Assembly: GCA_025403435.1 (NCBI GenBank)
Contig: CM046353.1
Span: 22,141,987-22,205,986 of the forward strand
Direction of reading: 5' to 3'
Origin: Artocarpus heterophyllus
Lineage: Eukaryota > Streptophyta > Magnoliopsida > Rosales > Moraceae
Length of the DNA: 64,000 nucleotides
In this document: positions 34,566 through 45,182 of the stretch, piece by piece
Position numbering within the stretch: position 1 is the stretch's first letter
Layout of the letters: each line of letters begins with the position of its first letter
Notes under the pieces: generated by a model
What the model saw: only the letters and a program-made list of their open reading frames with translations
Told to the model about the DNA's origin: nothing
Database searches by the model: none
Program-made: the position numbers and the translations under genes

Positions 34566-35457
34566 ATGTTTAAAAACGCTTTATCATCGATACTTGACAA
34601 AAACCAATTAACCGGTGAGAATTATAACGATTGGAAACGGAATCTGGACATCGTCCTATCCTTTGAGAAACTGAAATATGTACTGACAACTCCTTGTCCT
34701 CCCGAGCCTACGGGAGACTCAAGCAATGAGCAATTCCAAGTGTACGATCGCTAGAAAGATGCTAATGATCAGGCCTGCTGATATGTTATGGCTAGCATGA
34801 ACAACGTGCTGCAGGCTCAACATCAGGATTATGAGACTGCGAAATAGATCTTGGATAATCTTGAGGATATGTTCAGAGGCCATGCCATAACAAAGCGGCA
34901 AGGGGCGCTTCGAAAACTCTTAAACTGTAGACAGAGATCGAGGACATCTGTAAAGGAGCACATGATGTTGGTCATGGGTTACCTCGCTGAGGCTCAAACC
35001 AATGGAGCCGACATCGATGTTGAAACTCAGAAGACTATGGTCTTTGAGACTCTGTCTAAGGAATTTATTCCGTTTAGAGCTACTTTTAATTTAAGTAATA
35101 GACGAGATATGACCTTGATAAAACTGATGAAACGGTTACAGGAGTTCAAACTGCTGATCAGGGAATCTCCTGTTGGGGGTGAGGCCAAAACGGTAGCTAC
35201 TTCTGGTTCCAATCCTAACTCTGGGAATGGAAAGAAGCAATGGGCCAAGAACGGGAAGTCTTCTATTCCTGTTGCTACCAAGAGCAAGAAGAAGAAGAAG
35301 AAGAACCAAAAGAAGCATAAGTGCTTCTTCTGTGGTAAGGTCGGGCATATAAAAAAGCATTGCAAGGACTTCCTTTCCAAGGGAGGTAGGTGTGATCTTC
35401 TATATTTAGAAACTTGTTTGGTTGAGGAATCCAGTGACATCTGGGTCGTAGATTCCT
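34566..35457 (+). pseudogene. Outer copia gag and start of protease
   Basis: Gag starts MFKNALSSILDKNQL at 34566, the first ATG after the predicted acceptor. A UBN2-type gag core follows, then a lysine-rich stretch (35280-35320), one CCHC zinc knuckle (CFFCGKVGHIKKHC) and the start of protease (IWVVDS). In-frame TAG codons at 34752-34754 (TGG in relatives) and 34845-34847 (CAG in relatives) stop it. The frame breaks at 35457, where the inner element landed directly after the D-S of the protease active-site motif. Confidence 0.9.
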
Positions 35458-35845
35458 TGTTGGAAACACGATGCACAGCGGAATTTTAAAAAATTTTCAT
35501 CAGAGTAATTTCCAAAACACAAGTTTGACATGTTATATGTATAAATTAGATAGATCTTACTAACCTTTGTGTGAACAACCTCTGCAGCTTGTGAAGAGAA
35601 GTAACGTTCTAGAAAAGCCTCAACCAACTGGTCTTCTTTGCTATTCTCTTTCCACAACCAGAGTGAGTGTGGGCTCACACGTACAGCTTTTCCGCCGATG
35701 ACTCTCCTTCCAACCAAGAGAGAGAACCCAAAGCTAGTGTTCGTGATTTGTGAACAAAAGCTCTCAGGGAGTTTTTTAGATGCTCACTAGAAGAGTATCA
35801 CTCTTAATCTCTCAATATATCTGAGTAAATCATGAGACTCACTCC

Positions 35846-35854
35846 CTTTATATA
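35846..35854 (-). promoter_or_regulatory. LTR TATA box, inner copia 3' LTR
   Basis: The plus strand reads CTTTATATA, the reverse of the family's TATATAAAG. Confidence 0.72.
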
Positions 35855-35970
35855 GCTCTTGGTCCTGGGGTCAGTCCTTATCAGATTAGGTCTCAAAAAC
35901 TCGAAACAGAATCAAGTTCGCATCAATATCTGGTAAGATTCGCTGTGAAAACGCGTAATCTTATCTCCCG

Positions 35971-36012
35971 TTGATCGGCAGGCCGACCACGTCATTTGGC
36001 AGGCCGAACTCC
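35971..36012 (-). repeat. CG-rich hairpin motif cluster, inner copia 3' LTR
   Basis: One exact unit (TCGGCAGGCCGA on the plus strand) and one near-exact unit (TTGGCAGGCCGAAC) are separated by 'ccacgtcat'. There are fewer units than in the paired 5' LTR. Confidence 0.88.
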
Positions 36013-37447
36013 ATAGAAAAAAACTTCGCGAATCTTTTATTTTCCACCCGAGATTCTAAAGGATAAAGTCTCAGTTTTGATTCAAATAACCCAATAGAGA
36101 AGATATCTGATCAAAACAAACTTTATCAAGATAATCTCTAAGAAAATAAATCAATTCACAATAATTCTACAAGTTTATCTTAATCTAATTTATCCAAAAT
36201 TAAATCAACCGATAAACAGACAAGAATTATCTGATCCCAATAATTCAATAAGTTTATCTTGAATTAATTTTATTACAAAATTAATTCAACCAATAAACAG
36301 ACATGAATTATTTGATTCTTATAAATTTTAAACCAATCCGATAAATCCAACATAAGTCACCAATTATTGGAAAAGCACGCCGTGTCGTTACAGGATTTTG
36401 TGAGCTAGCAAAGGGGACCAAAATGGACCTATAAAGTTCAAGCTCATGATAATTATGAAACCCAATATCCTAGATATACATTTCACAATTATCAACTCCA
36501 ACTGCTACTCCACTAAAAGCTTGGAGCTACACTCTGCAACTTTATAGAATTACGAAGCTCGTGTAGCTAAGTCTCCATGACATATCAAAGTGTATCGTAT
36601 CCCCATATGATAATCCATAATCGGCTTAAGGACAAGTTCTATCTTACCTTCTGGATTATTTTTATCTCACGTTCCATTGCCTCACCATTAGAAAACTTAC
36701 CATCCAAAGATAGTATACCATTCGGTTACACCTATGTATCCAAATGGTTGAGCGCTCCAGTTTTCCAATTATAGGACAACGCATATAAGAAGATATCATT
36801 ACTCCTAAGGAGGAGCTATGGATTTCATATCTATGAATAACAAGTCTACGCTATCAAGAGTCATGCCTCCAACGTACCGGCATGCATACCACTATGGAGA
36901 TGTGGGAGTCACCCATTGGTACATCAAAAGACACAAGTCGAGACAACAGGCCCACTATTCATCTCAGGATTAAGATACAATACAAGTGATTGTCTAAAGT
37001 GAATCGATTATCAAGACAGAATTATTAATCCAAATCAATTCACTTTATGTCCCGATCCAACACATTGTCACCTATGACAAAGCGCCAATGTTTCTATTCA
37101 CGGAGTCCAACTCCGACGGTCAAGACAAACCATCTCCCAAAGAGGATATAGACAATATAACAATCTTTACATGAATAAAGCGCCCAACTTTATTCCCTCG
37201 ATTGCGGATCCTATGTTTTAGACCGTCACCTTAAGAATTTTGTCTTCCGCATAATCAGTCCATGATATGCCCAATTCTTAAGGTTTAGACTGACAGTCTC
37301 AGACTACTGTTTGCTTATCATACATTCAACAAATATGAACGTAAAGAGGACAAGATTTGGTATATATAAATGAATAAATTCTTTATTGATAAAAATGTCT
37401 CCAAAAATGTATTACATTTTTACTTCTTAGGGCATACATGTCTAAAA

Positions 37448-37462
37448 ATCTCCCACTTGCAC
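37448..37462 (-). other. Polypurine tract, inner copia
   Basis: GTGCAAGTGGGAGAT on the minus strand lies next to the 3' LTR and is identical to that of the outer element. Confidence 0.88.
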
Positions 37463-39238
37463 TAAATGAGTAAATACAGCAAATTTCGCATCCCCATAGC
37501 TTCCACATGCCTCTCGAAGACTCTCTCAGTAAGTGTCTTTGTAAATGGATTAGCTAAATTGTCCTTTGACGCGATCTTGCACACCGTGACATGCCCGCCC
37601 TCAACGAAGTCCTTTATCACATGATACTTCCGATCAATATGCTTACTCTTCTTATGAAATCTTGGTTCCTTAGCATTAGCTACCGTCGCACTGTTATCAC
37701 AGTACAGTGATACCGCTTTATCCATACAGGAACTACCTCAAGATCCCCAAGGAACTTGCAGAGCCACACTGTTTCTTTCGAAGAATCACTACCCTGCCAC
37801 ATACTCGGCCTCCATCGTTGAATCCTGAAGTGCAATCTTGCTTCGCACTTCTCCAACTGATGGCACCGCCATCCAGAGTAAACACAAACCCCGAACTCGA
37901 TTTCCTAGAATCCAGACAGGATTGAAAATCCGAATAAGTGTATCCTAGAGGAGTTAAATCCTCACCCGAATACACAAGCATATACCATCGAGTCCTTCTC
38001 AGGTACTTGAAAATATGCTTTACCGCAACCCAATGGTTCGGTCTTGGATCCGCCTGAAATCGACTTACAATCCCGACCGCATAGCTAATATCCGGTCGTG
38101 TGCAAAGCATGGCATACATGAGACTACCCACTGCCGAAGCATAAGGCACCTTCTTCATGTATTCTCTTTCTTCATCAGACTTTGGAGAGTCTTTCTTAGA
38201 AAGAGTAATTCCAGACCTAGATGGTTGCCCACCTTTCTTGGAATCCTGTATTGCAAACCTCCTGAGAATTTTATCTATGTAGCCGGCCTGTGACAAAGCT
38301 ATCATTTTGTTCTTCCTATCTCGAAAGATCTGGATACTGAGAACAAAATTAGCCTCACCCAAGTCCTTCATGTCAAACTGCTTGGTCAACCATAATTTGA
38401 CCGAAGACAATGCCCCAACGTCATTGCCAATTAGCAGAATGTCATCCACATAGAGCAGTAGAAAAACCACCTTCCCATCCTTAATGTGTTTGTAAACACA
38501 TGGTTCATCCACATTTTGTGAGAACCCATAAGTTTTGATCACTTGATCAAATCTTATGTTCCAAGAACGGGAAGCCTGCTTAAGTCCATAAATTGACTTC
38601 AGTAGCCTACAAACCTTACCCTCTTGACCCGCGACCTTGAACCGGTCTGGTTGTTCCATATAAATGGACTCATTAAGATAGCCATTCAAAAAAGCCGTCT
38701 TGAAATCCATTTGCCAAATCTCATTGTCGAGAGTGGCAGCTATGGACAAGAGAATCCGAATGGACTTAAGCATGGCTACAGGCGAAAAGGTTTCCTCATA
38801 ATCGATTCCTTCCTTTTGCGTATAACCCTTAGCTACCAGTCTAGCCTTAAAGGTTTCGACCTTTCCATCCACTCCTCTTTTCCTCTTGTAGATCCACTTA
38901 CACCCTATGGGTTTTACCCCTTTGGGAAGATCCACAAGCTCCCAGACCCGATTAGTCTCCATAGACTTCATCTCTATGTTCATGGCCTCTGTCCAGAGTT
39001 TTGAATCAACATCCTCCATAGCTTCTGTGTAAGTATAAGGATCCCTGTCATGTTCATCCGGTTCAGCCAAAAAGACTTCCCCATTGAACATATACCTCTC
39101 AGGTTGACGCCCGATCCTCCCACTACGTCGAAGCCCCTGAGATTGTTGTTCAGGTTTGTTTGGTTTTTCTGCACCGATCGGAATGGTTTCGTTTGGAACC
39201 TCCGGAGTGAACAGATCACCCCTTAACTCCTCAAGCAC
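37462..39238 (-). pseudogene. Inner copia reverse transcriptase and RNase H
   Basis: The long frame 39238-37733 holds the [50 protein letters not shown], the catalytic YVDD (codons at 38441-38452), [13 protein letters not shown] and [18 protein letters not shown]. RNase H then starts ([20 protein letters not shown]). A frameshift near 37730 moves the end of RNase H to 37725-37462 ([21 protein letters not shown] to the TAG stop). The enzymes would copy the RNA genome and degrade the RNA strand. Confidence 0.92.
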
Positions 39239-39256
39239 CCCTTAACTCCTCAAGCA
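39219..39256. repeat. 19-bp tandem duplication that shifts the inner copia frame
   Basis: The unit CCCCTTAACTCCTCAAGCA occurs twice head to tail (39219-39237 and 39238-39256). The outer element has it once. Since 19 is not a multiple of 3, it separates integrase and RT frames. Confidence 0.9.
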
Positions 39257-40457
39257 CCACTTTGCTTCGAGGTTTAAACTCGTCCATGTAACTTTCCTCA
39301 AGGAAAGTTGCATTAGTTGAAACCACGACTTTATTTTCCTTTGGGTTATAAAAATAACCCCCTTTAGTCCCTTTTGGATATCCTATAAACATGCAAACTT
39401 TCAAACGTGCTTCCAACTTATTCGGATCCTTAAACAGGACATGAGCCGGACATCCCCATATGCGAATATGGTTTAAGGATGTCTTCCTTCTTGTCCACAA
39501 CTCGTGAGGAGTTTTAGGGACCGATTTTGAAGGCACATTGTTCAAAAGATAACATGCAGTTTGTAGTGCATATCCCCAAAAGGATAAAGGTAATGATGAA
39601 TAACTCATCATGGACCTAATCATGTCCAACAAAGTCCTATTCCTTCTCTCCGCTACGCCATTCCGCTATGGAGTGCCCGGCGTAGTCAAATGGGATAAAA
39701 TCCCATTCTCTAACAAGTGTCCCGAGAACTCATCAGAAAGGTATTCCCCACCTCGATCAGATCGAAGTGCCTTTATGGGTCTACCCAATTGCTTTTCCAC
39801 TTCAGCCCGAAACTCCCTGAACTTGTCATAAGTTTCATTTTTGTGGTGCATCAGGTACACATACCCATATCTTGAGTAATCGTCAATAAAAGTGACGAAT
39901 TACTCATACCCTCCTCGTGCCCGGATGTTCATCGGTCCACAAATATCACTATGCACAAGTTCTAGAACCCCTTCGGCCCTATTGCCTTTAGACCCGTATG
40001 GTCTTTTGGTCATTTTACCCTCCAAACAAGATTCACATTGAGGTATAGATTCCTCCTTTAAGTGACTTAAAGGTCCATCCCTTACCAACCTTTGAATCCT
40101 ATTCAGGTTAATATGGCCAAGGCGTAAATGCCAAAGATAAGTCTTATTAGAGTGAGAAGTTTTAAGTCTTTTTGAGTCATTATCATTTATCTCAGCATTA
40201 AGCAATAAGTCCATCTTAGGTTTGATAAAATATAGATTATTTTGCATCCATCCAGAACAGATAAAGGATTTGTTTTTACGAATCACCACTTTTTCATTAA
40301 AAGATACCACGTAGGAGTCTTTAAATAAAGAAGATACAAAAATTAAATTCCTTTTAAATTTAGGAACATAAAAGCAATCTCGCAAAATTAAATTCCTATA
40401 ATTATCAAAGTAAAGATGGACATCTCCCACTGCTTCCTGCTGAGACCAAGGATCCAT
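39231..40457 (-). pseudogene. Inner copia protease end and integrase
   Basis: The frame 40457-39900 has the protease C-terminal part (FYVPKFKRNLIFVSSLF) and the pre-integrase zinc region (WHLRLGHINLNRIQRL, PQCESCLEGKMTKRPYG), ending at HSDICGPMN. After an in-frame TAA at 39897-39899 come 39860-39666 (KALRSDRGGEY) and 39632-39231 ([52 protein letters not shown]). The catalytic D, D and the region of E can be followed, but stop codons split the frame. The C-terminus is shifted by the 19-bp duplication. Confidence 0.9.
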
Positions 40458-40557
40458 CGCCCATCCAAAGCGTTAAGTCTTCACGTAGTAGACTTCTCGT
40501 TTCTTTGAATCCCTGCAGAGAAACACAAACATGATTAGCTGCACCGGAATCTATGAC

Positions 40558-41436
40558 CTAGATGTCACTGGATTCCTCAACCAAACAAGTTTCTAAATAT
40601 AGAAGATCACACCTACCTCCCTTGGAAAGGAAGTCCTTACAATGCTTCTTTATATGCCCGACCTTACCACAGAAGAAGCACTTAAGCTTCTTTGGGTTCT
40701 TCTTCTTCTTCTTCTTGCTCTTGGTAGCAGCAGGAATAGAAGACTTCCCGTTCTTGGCCTGTTGCTTCTTTCCATTCCCAGAGTTAGGATTGGAACCAGA
40801 AGCAGCTACCATGTTTGCCTCACCACCAGCAGGAGACTCCCTGATCAGCAGTTTGAACTCCTGTAACTGTTTCATTAGTTCTATCAAGGTCATATCCCGT
40901 CTATTACTTAAATTAAAAGTAGCTCTATACGGAATAAATTCCTTAGACAGAGTCTCAAAGACCATAGTCATATGAGTTTCAACATTGATGACGGCTCCAT
41001 TGGTTTGAGCCTCAGCGAGGTAACCCATGACCAACATCATGTGCTCCTTTACAGATGTCCCCGATCTCTGTCTACAATTTAAGAGTTTTCAAAGCGCCCC
41101 TTGCCGCTTTGTTATGGCCTGGCCTCCAAACATATCCTCAAGATTATCCAAGATCTGCTTCGTAGTCTCATAATCCTGATGTTGAGCCTACAACACGTTG
41201 TTCATGCTAGCCATAACATAGCAGCGGGCCTGATCATTAGCATCTTTCCAGCGATCGTACGCTTGGAATTGCTCATTACTTGAGTCTCCCGTAGGCTCGG
41301 GAGGACAAGGGGTTGTCAGTACATATTTCAGTTTCTCAAAGGATAGGACGATGTCCAGGTTCCATTTCCAATCGTTATAATTCTCACCGGTTAATTGGTT
41401 TTTGTCAAGTATCGATGATAAAACGTTTTTAGACAT
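40558..41436 (-). pseudogene. Inner copia gag
   Basis: Gag starts MSKNVLSSILDKNQLTGENY at 41436 and matches the outer gag. A stop (TAG) near 41188 and a second interruption before 41040 break the frame. The rest (41040-40558) holds the gag core, a lysine-rich stretch and the CCHC knuckle CFFCGKVGHIKKHC. This region kept 'gattccggtgcagctaat', the D-S-G-A protease motif that shows what the outer copy lost. Confidence 0.9.
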
Positions 41437-42403
41437 TTTCAATCTACAATAAAGAATCATATACCAAATATAAGCAAACATATATAATAATTTAGTAAGA
41501 TAACACAATCATGTAAAATCATGCAAATGCGTTTATGTGTCAAAACCTTGAAAATATCACAACCTTACAACAATAATTCCCAACTCAGAATTCAACAAGC
41601 TCCTAGGGGAGTCATGCCAAATTTAATCAGGAACACGGATCCCCTCCTAGTTATATATGCCATCCAGGACCCGTATGATCCAGTATATACTAATAATTGT
41701 TTCTTTGGCCATTAATTTTATTAACAGAGCTCCTAGGGGAGGTTAATAATAAAATTAACGTGAGTGTATAACCATCGTTTCAATATTTTATCCATGATTT
41801 ATAATCACCACCTAGGGGTGTGCAACCATAAATCATACTAAAATACCTTATCTTTTCAGAGATCCAATCTAGTACATGATAGAAATCCCTTCCTAGGGGT
41901 CGGGACCACCATGTTCTTCCTATGGACCAACGATGGAGGCCTTAGGTCCTCTCTTCGAAAACCTTCTCCCACTCAATCTTTTGAAGTCAAGGTTTTATTT
42001 TAAAATTATACATGAACAATTTTAATATGAGCGGCACTCCCTATCCTCTATGACATGTTATCAATATACATGGTAAATCATATTATAATGCAGACAAGCA
42101 AAGCAATCAAGCAAAGCTACAAGCAAAATAATAATAACCGTAATATTAAGGTTCCACCCTAGAGAGCAAAAAAAACAAAGATTACAAGAGAATAATCGAG
42201 ACATTTATCGATTCGTCATCCTTGAATCCTCAAGCTGTATCCTTCTTCATGTAATACCCATCTTCAAGTCTTCAATCCCGTTATGAATCAAAAAACTTCA
42301 TATTTCCGGTCATATCCAAATTTAATGTTTCTTAGAATCATCCCAAAAATAAAATTAAAACTGCATCGAAAAAATTGCACCTTTTTTGGACACTTGGCAG
42401 CTC

Positions 42404-42620
42404 TCGGTCGGCAGGCCGATCTAGGTGATCAGCCTGTCGATCATGAAGGTTCGGCCTGCAGATCATGAAGGTTCGGCCTGCTGATCAAGAAGGTTCGGCC
42501 TGCCGGCAGAGCGCCCAAAATTTTTGCCCCACTATTGGCCTGCCGAACCACACGTCTAGCCTGCCGATCTGTGACCTTCGGCCTGCCGAACTGTGACGTC
42601 CGGCATGCTGACCGAGCAGT
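42404..42620. repeat. Expanded CG-rich hairpin motif cluster in the inner copia leader
   Basis: About nine units (cggcaggccga, cggcctgcaga, cggcctgctga, cggcctgccgg, tggcctgccga, tagcctgccga, cggcctgccga, cggcatgctga) occur in 217 bp. Several are spaced by 'tcatgaaggt' or 'tcaagaaggt'. The outer element has only three at this place. Confidence 0.88.
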
Positions 42621-43118
42621 AATCTTTCATTCCAGAAAATACAACTTTAATGCAATTTATCAATTTTATTTTTAACAATTCAAAAACATAAAATTAGATA
42701 CTCAAGAAATACCTGGGGGCGCCATCATCATTCTTCTAGATCTGTCTTCTAGATCCGTCTTCTTCGAATAATTATTTAATTACAAAAATTTTTACAAATT
42801 TAAAATTAAATAACAATTCCTAGACGGAGACTGATAGTCAGCCATCTAATTACATGAAAAACCTAGATACACATTCTAACCTCTAAGGAACCATAACCGA
42901 TATTAATTAATTAATAAATTATTAAACAACAATTTAATCAATCATAATTAATTAATAAACATTCACCACATAATCCATGACAACATATATATATATTATA
43001 TAGAAACCTAGAGTGCCACCTCTCTATAAAATTCAATTCAAGCATAGGAGAGATAAAGATCACAAAATTTATGCATATAATATGATCACAAACTTGTAAA
43101 TTTATGTAAAAACCATAG

Positions 43119-43131
43119 CTCTGATACCAAT
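43119..43131 (-). other. Primer-binding site, inner copia
   Basis: The minus strand reads ATTGGTATCAGAGC next to the 5' LTR end, a tRNA-Met-type site. Confidence 0.88.
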
Positions 43132-43520
43132 TGTTGGAAACACGGTGCGCAGCGGAAATTTTAAAAATTTTTCATCAGAGTAATTTCCAAAACACAAGTT
43201 TGACATGTTATATGTATAAATTAGACAGATCTTACTAACCTTTGTGTGAACAACCTCCACAGCCTGTGAAGAGAAGTAACGTTCTAGAAGAGCCTCAACC
43301 AACTGGTCTTCTTTGCTATTCTCTATCCACAACTGGAGTGAGTGTGGGCTCACACGTACAGCTTTTCCACCGGTGACTCTCCTTCCAACCAAGAGAGAGA
43401 ACCCAAAGCTAGTGTTCGTGATTTGTGAACAAAAGCTCTCAGGGAGTTTTTTAGATGCTCACTAGAAGAGTATCACTCTTAATCTCTCAATTGATCTGAG
43501 TAAATCATGAGACTCACTCC

Positions 43521-43529
43521 CTTTATATA
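43521..43529 (-). promoter_or_regulatory. LTR TATA box, inner copia 5' LTR
   Basis: CTTTATATA on the plus strand is the reverse of TATATAAAG, in conserved context. It would drive minus-strand transcription through gag-pol. Confidence 0.78.
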
Positions 43530-43647
43530 GCCCTTGGTCCTGGGGTCAGTCCTTATCAGATTAGGTCTCAAAAACTCGAAACAGAATCAAGTTCGGATCA
43601 ATATTTGATAAGATTCGCGTGAAAACATGTAATCTTATCTCCCGCTA

Positions 43648-43750
43648 ATCGGCAGGCCGAACATTCTGATCGGCAGGCCGAACATTCTGATCGGCAGGCC
43701 GAACAGGCCAGTTCAGCAGGCCGACCACGTCATTCGGCAGGCCGAACTCC
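43648..43750 (-). repeat. CG-rich hairpin motif cluster, inner copia 5' LTR (expanded)
   Basis: Five full units, four of them exact. Three are head-to-tail copies of a 21-bp unit (atcggcaggccgaac plus attctg, twice), so part of the cluster is a true tandem repeat. Confidence 0.9.
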
Positions 43751-45182
43751 TGAGAAAAAATCTCCGCGAATCTTTTATTTTCCACCTGAGATTCTAAAGG
43801 ATAAAGTCTCAATTTTGATTCAAATAACCCAATAGAGAAGATATCTGATCAAAACAAACTTTATCAAGATAATCTCTAAGAAAATAAATCAGATCACACT
43901 AATTCTACAAGTTTATCTTGATCTAATTTATCCAAAATTAAATAAACCGATAAACAGACAAGAATTATCTGATGCCAATAATTCAACAAGTTTATCTTAA
44001 ATTAATTTTATTACAAAAATAATTCTACCAATAAACAGACATGAATTATTTGATTCTTACAAATTTTAAACCAATCCGATAAATCCGACATAAGTCACCA
44101 ATTATTGGAAAAGCACGCCGTGTCGTTACAGGATTTTGTGAGCTAGCAAAGGGGTCCAAAATGGACCTATAAAGTTCAAGCTCATCATAATTATGAAACC
44201 CAATATCCCAGATATACATTTCACAATTATCAACTCCAACGCTACTCCACTAAAAGCTTGGAGCTGCACTCTCAAACTTTATAGAATTACGAAGCTTGTG
44301 TAGCCAAGTCTCCATGACATATCAAAGTGTATCGTGTCCCCATATGATAATCCATAATCAGCTTAAGGACAAGTTCTGTCTTACCTTCCCGATTATTTTT
44401 ATCTCACGTTCCATTGTCTCACCATTAGAAAACTTACCATCCAAAGATAGTATACCATTCGGTGTATCCAAATGGTTGAGCGCTCTAGTTTTCCAATTAC
44501 AGGACAATGCATATAAGAAGATATCATTACTCCTAAGGAGGAGCTATGGATTCCATATCTATGAATAACAAGTCTACGCTATCAAGAGTCATGCCTCCAA
44601 CGTACCGGCATGCATACCACTATAGAGATGTGTGAGTCACCTATTGGTACATCAAAAGACACAAGTCGAGACAATGGGCCCACTATTCATCTCAGGATTA
44701 AGATACAATACAAGTGATTGTCTAAAGTGAATCGATTTTTCCAAGACAGAATTATTAATTCAAATCAATTCACTTTATGTCCCGATCCAACACATTGTCA
44801 CCTATGACAAAGCGCCAATGTTTCTATTCACGGAGTCCAACTCCGATGGTCAAGACAAACCTTCTCCCAAAAGGGATATAGACAACATAACAATCTTTAC
44901 ATGAATAAAGCGTCCAACTTTATTCCCTCGATTGTGGATCATATGTTTTAGACCGTCACCTTAAGAATCGTGTCTTACGCATAATCAGTCCATCATATGC
45001 CCAATTCTTAAGGTTTAGACTGACAGTCTCAGACTACTGTTTGCTTATCATACATTCAACAAATATGAACATAAAGAGGACAAGATTTGGTATATATAAA
45101 TGAATAAATTCTTTATTGATAAAAATGTCTCCAAAAACGTATTACATTTTTACTCATTAGGGCATACATGTCTAACATTCTC

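Larger units (their letters stand above)
35458..37447 (-). repeat. 3' LTR of the inner copia
   Basis: On the plus strand it reads TGTTGGAAACACG...CATGTCTAAAA. The last dinucleotide is AA where CA is expected, so the terminal TG on the minus strand is lost by mutation. Confidence 0.92.
41444..43239 (-). other. Predicted 5'-leader intron of the inner copia
   Basis: The minus strand has the same donor (CAAAG|GTTAGTAAG, at 43240/43239) and the same acceptor (TTTATTGTAG, ending at 41444), seven bases before the gag ATG, as the outer copy. The leader is longer here because of an expanded motif cluster. The primer-binding site lies inside the intron. Confidence 0.5.
35458..45177 (-). mobile_element. 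Full-length copia family A element (inner), minus strand
   Basis: The LTRs are 35458-37447 (3') and 43132-45177 (5'), with all internal parts on the minus strand. Flanking pentamers are TTCCT (35453-35457) and TTCTC (45178-45182). Both can derive from TTCCC by one C-to-T change each. The outer frame resumes right after 45182 (GTGCAACTAATTATG). The element belongs to the same family as its host element and is inverted relative to it. Its pol has frameshifts, so it is inactive. Confidence 0.93.
43132..45177 (-). repeat. 5' LTR of the inner copia
   Basis: On the plus strand it reads TGTTGGAAACACG...CATGTCTAACA, 2046 bp, with intact terminal TG and CA. The motif cluster is longer than in its 3' partner. 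Confidence 0.93.

Noticed and set aside
42404..42620. CRISPR-like look of the repeated 12-bp motif with spacers
   Set aside because: Units are too short, spacers are short and uneven, units vary, and the DNA is plant nuclear retrotransposon sequence with no cas genes.
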